Positions 61,144 to 64,000 of a stretch of 64,000 nt of DNA are shown piece by piece. The position numbers and the translations under genes were made by a program. Source of the stretch: Capsicum annuum (lineage: Eukaryota > Streptophyta > Magnoliopsida > Solanales > Solanaceae); contig NC_061118.1 in NCBI RefSeq assembly GCF_002878395.1, positions 126,594,846-126,658,845 on the forward strand, given 5' to 3'. Position 1 is the stretch's first letter. Each line of letters begins with the position of its first letter. The notes under the pieces were generated by a model. The model saw only the letters and a list, made by a program, of their open reading frames with translations. It was not told the origin of the DNA and did no database searches.

Positions 61144-62000
61144 TTTCTGGGTGCATCCGTGTTTGAGTGGTCTGGGAATTCTGTGTCACCCAAAAGTCAT
61201 TTTATCTCTTACCTCTAAGCTAGAAAGCTTATTTCCAAGGGGTGTATTTACCATTTGGTTAGATTCAAAGACACTAAGTCTGAGACTCCAACTCTCCAGT
61301 CTGTTAATGTCGTCAATGAGTTTTCTGATATCTTTCTGAATGATCTCCCAAGGATACCTCCTGATAGAGAGATAGAGTTCGGGATTGATCTTCTTCCTTA
61401 TACTGCCCATTTCTATTCCTCCTTACCATATGGTCCCTGCAGAACTTAAGGAGTTGAAAGAGCAACTCAAAGATCTACTAGATAAGGGTTTCATAAGGCC
61501 CAGTGTTTCTTCTTGGGGTGATATTATGTTGTTTGTGAGAAAGAAAGATGGCTCTTTGCGTATCTGCATTAATTACCACCAACTGAATAAAGTCACCATA
61601 AAAAATAAGCACCCCCTTCCAAGAATAGATGATTTGTTTGACCAATTGCAAGGTGCAAGTTATTTCTTAAAAATAGACCTTCGTTCCGGCTATCATCAAC
61701 TCAAAGTTAGGGAGTGTGACATCCCAAAAACTATTTTCCAAACTCGTTATGGCCATTTTGAGTTTCTTGTTATGTCTTTCGGGTTAACTAATGCCCTAGC
61801 AGCTTTCATGGACCTCATGAATTTAGTGTTCAGACCATATCTGGATATGTTTGTCATAGTGTTCATTGATGATATACTGGTGTACTCCCGTATTGAGGAT
61901 GAATATTCTGATCATCTCCGAACTTCTTGCAAACCCTTAGAGATCACAAGTTGTTTGCCAAGTTCAGTAAGTGTGAGTTTTGGCTAAGGTCAGTTGCTTT
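61144..62000 (+). pseudogene. Element G reverse transcriptase
   Basis: The linker (61255-61449) reads VVNEFSDIFLNDLPRIPPDR and [14 protein letters not shown] shift near 61410 leads to the 61385-61987 opening: [77 protein letters not shown] and [15 protein letters not shown]. Catalytic motif [10 protein letters not shown], Asp pair at 61868-61873. A second shift near 61922 moves into the thumb ([19 protein letters not shown] in another frame). Best-kept RT in the window. Confidence 0.9.
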
Positions 62001-62775
62001 TCTGGGTTATATCACTTCTGTCGAGGGTATTAGCGTTGATCCCCAAAAGACCAAAACTGTTAGAAATTGGCCTAGACCTATTTCTCCGACTGATATCTGA
62101 AGTTTCTTGGGTTTATCTGGCTATTACCGCCATTTTGTTGAGGGTTTCTCCTCTATAGCCTCTCCTATGACTCGGTTGACCCAAGAAAAAGTAAAGTTTT
62201 TGTGGTCCGAATCTTGTGAGAAGAGTTTTCAAGAGTTGAAGACTCGACTCACTTCAGCCCCTGTTTTGACTTTGCCTGATGGTGTTGATGGTTTTCTGGT
62301 GTACTGTTATGCTTTAAGAGTTGGGTTGGGTTGTGTATTGATGCAGAAGGGTAAGGTGATAGCTTATGCTTCTAGACAGTTGAAACCCCATAAGAAAAAT
62401 CACCCCACAGGACCTTGAGTTAGCTGCTATTGTGTTTACTTTGAAAATCTAGAAACACTATTTGTATGGTGTCCATATTGATGTTTTCACTGATCATAAG
62501 AGTCTGCAGAATATGTTTACCCAGAGAGAATTGAATCTTAGGCAGAGACGATGGTTAGAATTATTAAAGAACTATGATATAAGTATGTTCTACCATCCGG
62601 GCAAGGCCAATGTTATGGTGGATGCCCTAAGTAGAGTGTCCATGGGTAGTGTTTCGCATATGGTAGAAGGTAAGAAAGAGTTGGCTCGTGATGTACATCG
62701 GTTGGCTAGATTGGGGGTTAGGTTTTTGACTCTGCTGACGGTAATATAGAGGTTCAGAGTAGTTCCGAATCCTCT
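62001..62775 (+). pseudogene. Element G RNase H, catalytic Asp changed to Tyr
   Basis: A stop at 62098-62100 replaces Arg in the DIRSFLG position; then [20 protein letters not shown] and the RNase H opening 62107-62418. The first catalytic residue is Tyr: [15 protein letters not shown] (62308-62310), where A has VYCDAS. A frameshift near 62410 precedes [12 protein letters not shown]. From 62462, [20 protein letters not shown] and RRWLELLKNYDISMFYHPGK, VDALSRVSMGSVSHM follow. Without the Asp, template RNA removal should fail. Confidence 0.88.
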
Positions 62776-63740
62776 TTGGTTTCGGAAGTGAAGGAAAAGC
62801 AATACTTAGATGCTAGTTTGGTCAGACTGAAGGAGTCAGTAGAGGACCAAAAAGTAGAGGTTTTCTTCCAAGGGGGAGATGATGTGTTGAGATTGCAGGG
62901 TAGATTGTGTGTCCTGAATGTTGATGATTTGAGACAGAGGATTATGGCTGAAATGCACGGGGCGCGATATTCTATTTATCCTGGTGCCACCAAGATGTGC
63001 CGAGACTTGCGGGAAATCTATTGGTGGAGTGGCATGAAGAAAGATATAGCAGTGTTTGTAGCTAAGTGTGCAACATGCCAATAGGTTAAGGTTGAACACT
63101 AAAGACCTGGTGGTATGATGCAAGAGTTTAGTATTCCCACCTGGAAGTGGGAAGAGATAAATATGGACTTTGTGATTGGTTTACCTCCTTCCCGACGCCA
63201 TCATGATTCCATTTGGGTTGTGGTTGATAGGTTGACTAAGTCTGCTTATTTCTTGCCTATTCATACTTCATATACTACTGAGGATTACGCTAGATTGTAT
63301 ATCCGAGAGCTAGTCAGACTGCATGGAGTTCCCTTGTCTATCATTTCGGATAGGGGTACTTTGTTCACTTCGTAATTTTGGAAAGCTTTTCACAAGGGTC
63401 TTGATACCCAAGTGCTTTTGAGTTCTGCTTTTTATCCGCAGACCAATGGTCAGGCTAAGCGAACCATCCAGACCTTAGAGGATATGTTGAGAGCTTGTGC
63501 ACTTGACTTTAATGGAAGTTGGGATGATCACTTACCATTGATAGAGTTTGCTTACAATAACAGTTTCCACTCTAGTATTGGCATGGCTCCATTTGAAGTC
63601 ATATATGGGAGGAAGTGTAGATCACCCATAGGCTGGTTTGAGGTGGGTGAAGCAACTGTGAGTGGTCCTGATTTGGTATTTGAGTCTATGGAAAAAGTTA
63701 AGTTCATTAGGGAAAGGCTGAAAACTGTGCAGAGTCGTCA
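62776..63740 (+). pseudogene. Element G integrase, catalytic Glu changed to Lys
   Basis: The zinc-binding region MHGARYSIYPGATKMCRDLR has the first His but Tyr for the second (62977-62979), followed by CATCQ with both Cys. Stops at 63082 and 63100. The core: NMDFVIGLPPSRRHHDSIWV, SIISDRGTLFTS, a stop near 63373, and FYPQTNGQAKRTIQTLEDML. The family GQAER Glu is Lys (63457-63459). Then EFAYNNSFHSSIGMAPFEVI and GRKCRSPIGWFEVGEA. Long and well preserved, but unable to catalyse strand transfer. Confidence 0.9.
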
Positions 63741-64000
63741 GAAGTCATATGCGGATGTTAGAAGGAGAGACCTTGAGTTTGAAGTTGGTGACCTAGTCTA
63801 TCTGAAAATTTCACCCATGATGGGGGTGAAGAGATTTGGAAAGAAGAGGAATCTTAGTCCCCGTTATGTTGTTCCTTAAAAATTCTTAGTCGTGTTGGTA
63901 AGGTAGCTTATGAGGTCGAGTTGCCTTCCGAGTTGTCCTCTGTTCATCCAATATTCCATGTCTCCATGCTTAGAAAGCATATTAGCGATGTTATGGTAGT
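63741..64000 (+). pseudogene. Element G integrase end, cut by the window edge
   Basis: SYADVRRRDLEFEVGDLVYL, KISPMMGVKRFGKKRNLSPR and YVVP precede a stop and shift near 63878. The other frame continues as KILSRVGKVAYEVELPSELS, SVHPIFHVSMLRKHISDVMV. This is the GPY/F module; the chromodomain-like tail should follow past 64000. Confidence 0.85.

Larger units (their letters stand above)
56965..64000 (+). mobile_element. Element G: Tekay/Del-type gypsy element, runs off the window
   Basis: 5' LTR (56965-59378), primer site, gag, protease, RT, RNase H, integrase and the start of the tail, all on the plus strand. The 3' LTR lies beyond 64000. Long stretches keep family wording with few breaks, so G is the best-preserved coding element here. 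It still has about a dozen stops, several frameshifts, and changed catalytic residues in RNase H and integrase, so it is non-autonomous as it stands. It sits right of the LINE; the 5 bases before the LTR are GGAGT. Confidence 0.9.

Noticed and set aside
1..64000. Endogenous plant pararetrovirus sequence
   Set aside because: Integrase, LTR pairs, polypurine tracts and chromodomain-like tails show gypsy elements; no movement-protein or viral coat wording was seen.
1..64000. Ty1/copia elements
   Set aside because: Domain order is RT before integrase in all four elements where both are seen, which is the gypsy order.

Overview
This is plant nuclear DNA made almost entirely of transposable elements. 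I found no host protein gene, tRNA, rRNA, CRISPR array or bacterial-type feature. The pol and gag reading frames (protease, reverse transcriptase, RNase H, integrase, a C-terminal chromodomain-like tail) mark nearly all elements as Ty3/gypsy chromoviruses of the Tekay/Del type. From memory of such elements, the gag and pol wording is most like Solanaceae (pepper, potato, tomato group); the species cannot be fixed from this window. One L1-type LINE is also present. Every coding region carries stops and frameshifts, so the region looks like old, silenced, probably heterochromatic repeat DNA.

Two LTR families can be told apart. Family I (R1, element A, the solo LTR at 35946, elements C and G) has LTRs ending in ...GTTACA or ...GCATTACA and a gag with a PLNEN-type start. 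Family II (elements B, D, E, F and the solo LTR at 24037) has LTRs ending in ...TCATGACA in sense orientation and, where gag survives, a PRFSG-type gag. Intact primer sites resemble the initiator-Met tRNA complement TGGTATCAGAGCC.

Layout. 1-2530: 3' LTR and short internal stub of a family I element (R1, minus). 2531-3075: unassigned DNA with an Athila/Tat-like tail. 3076-26600: element F (minus), with LTRs of about 4.3-4.4 kb around a 3.1 kb internal region without recognisable gag or pol, like a LARD. Its left LTR is split by element A (5159-15244, minus, complete but decayed). Its right LTR is split by a solo LTR (24037-26328, plus). 26601-30368: 5' half of element E (minus; pol start, protease, gag, primer site, LTR), which F appears to have entered. 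30369-31377: gag-protease piece of element D (plus). 31383-53931: element B (plus), inserted in D's protease with a perfect 5-bp target duplication. B's reverse transcriptase is itself split by a solo family I LTR (35946-38579) followed directly by complete element C (38580-48387, plus). 53932-54140: D resumes in its reverse transcriptase start. 54141 to about 56930: LINE (minus) with an A-tail. 56965-64000: element G (plus), the best-preserved coding region, running off the window end.

The genes do not act together as a pathway; they are successive layers of insertion. The order can be read partly from target duplications and from empty sites kept in the partner LTR. The most unusual items are the LARD-like element F, the GC-rich inverted-repeat blocks sitting at a similar place in several unrelated LTRs, and the stop codons that mostly look like cytosine-deamination products.
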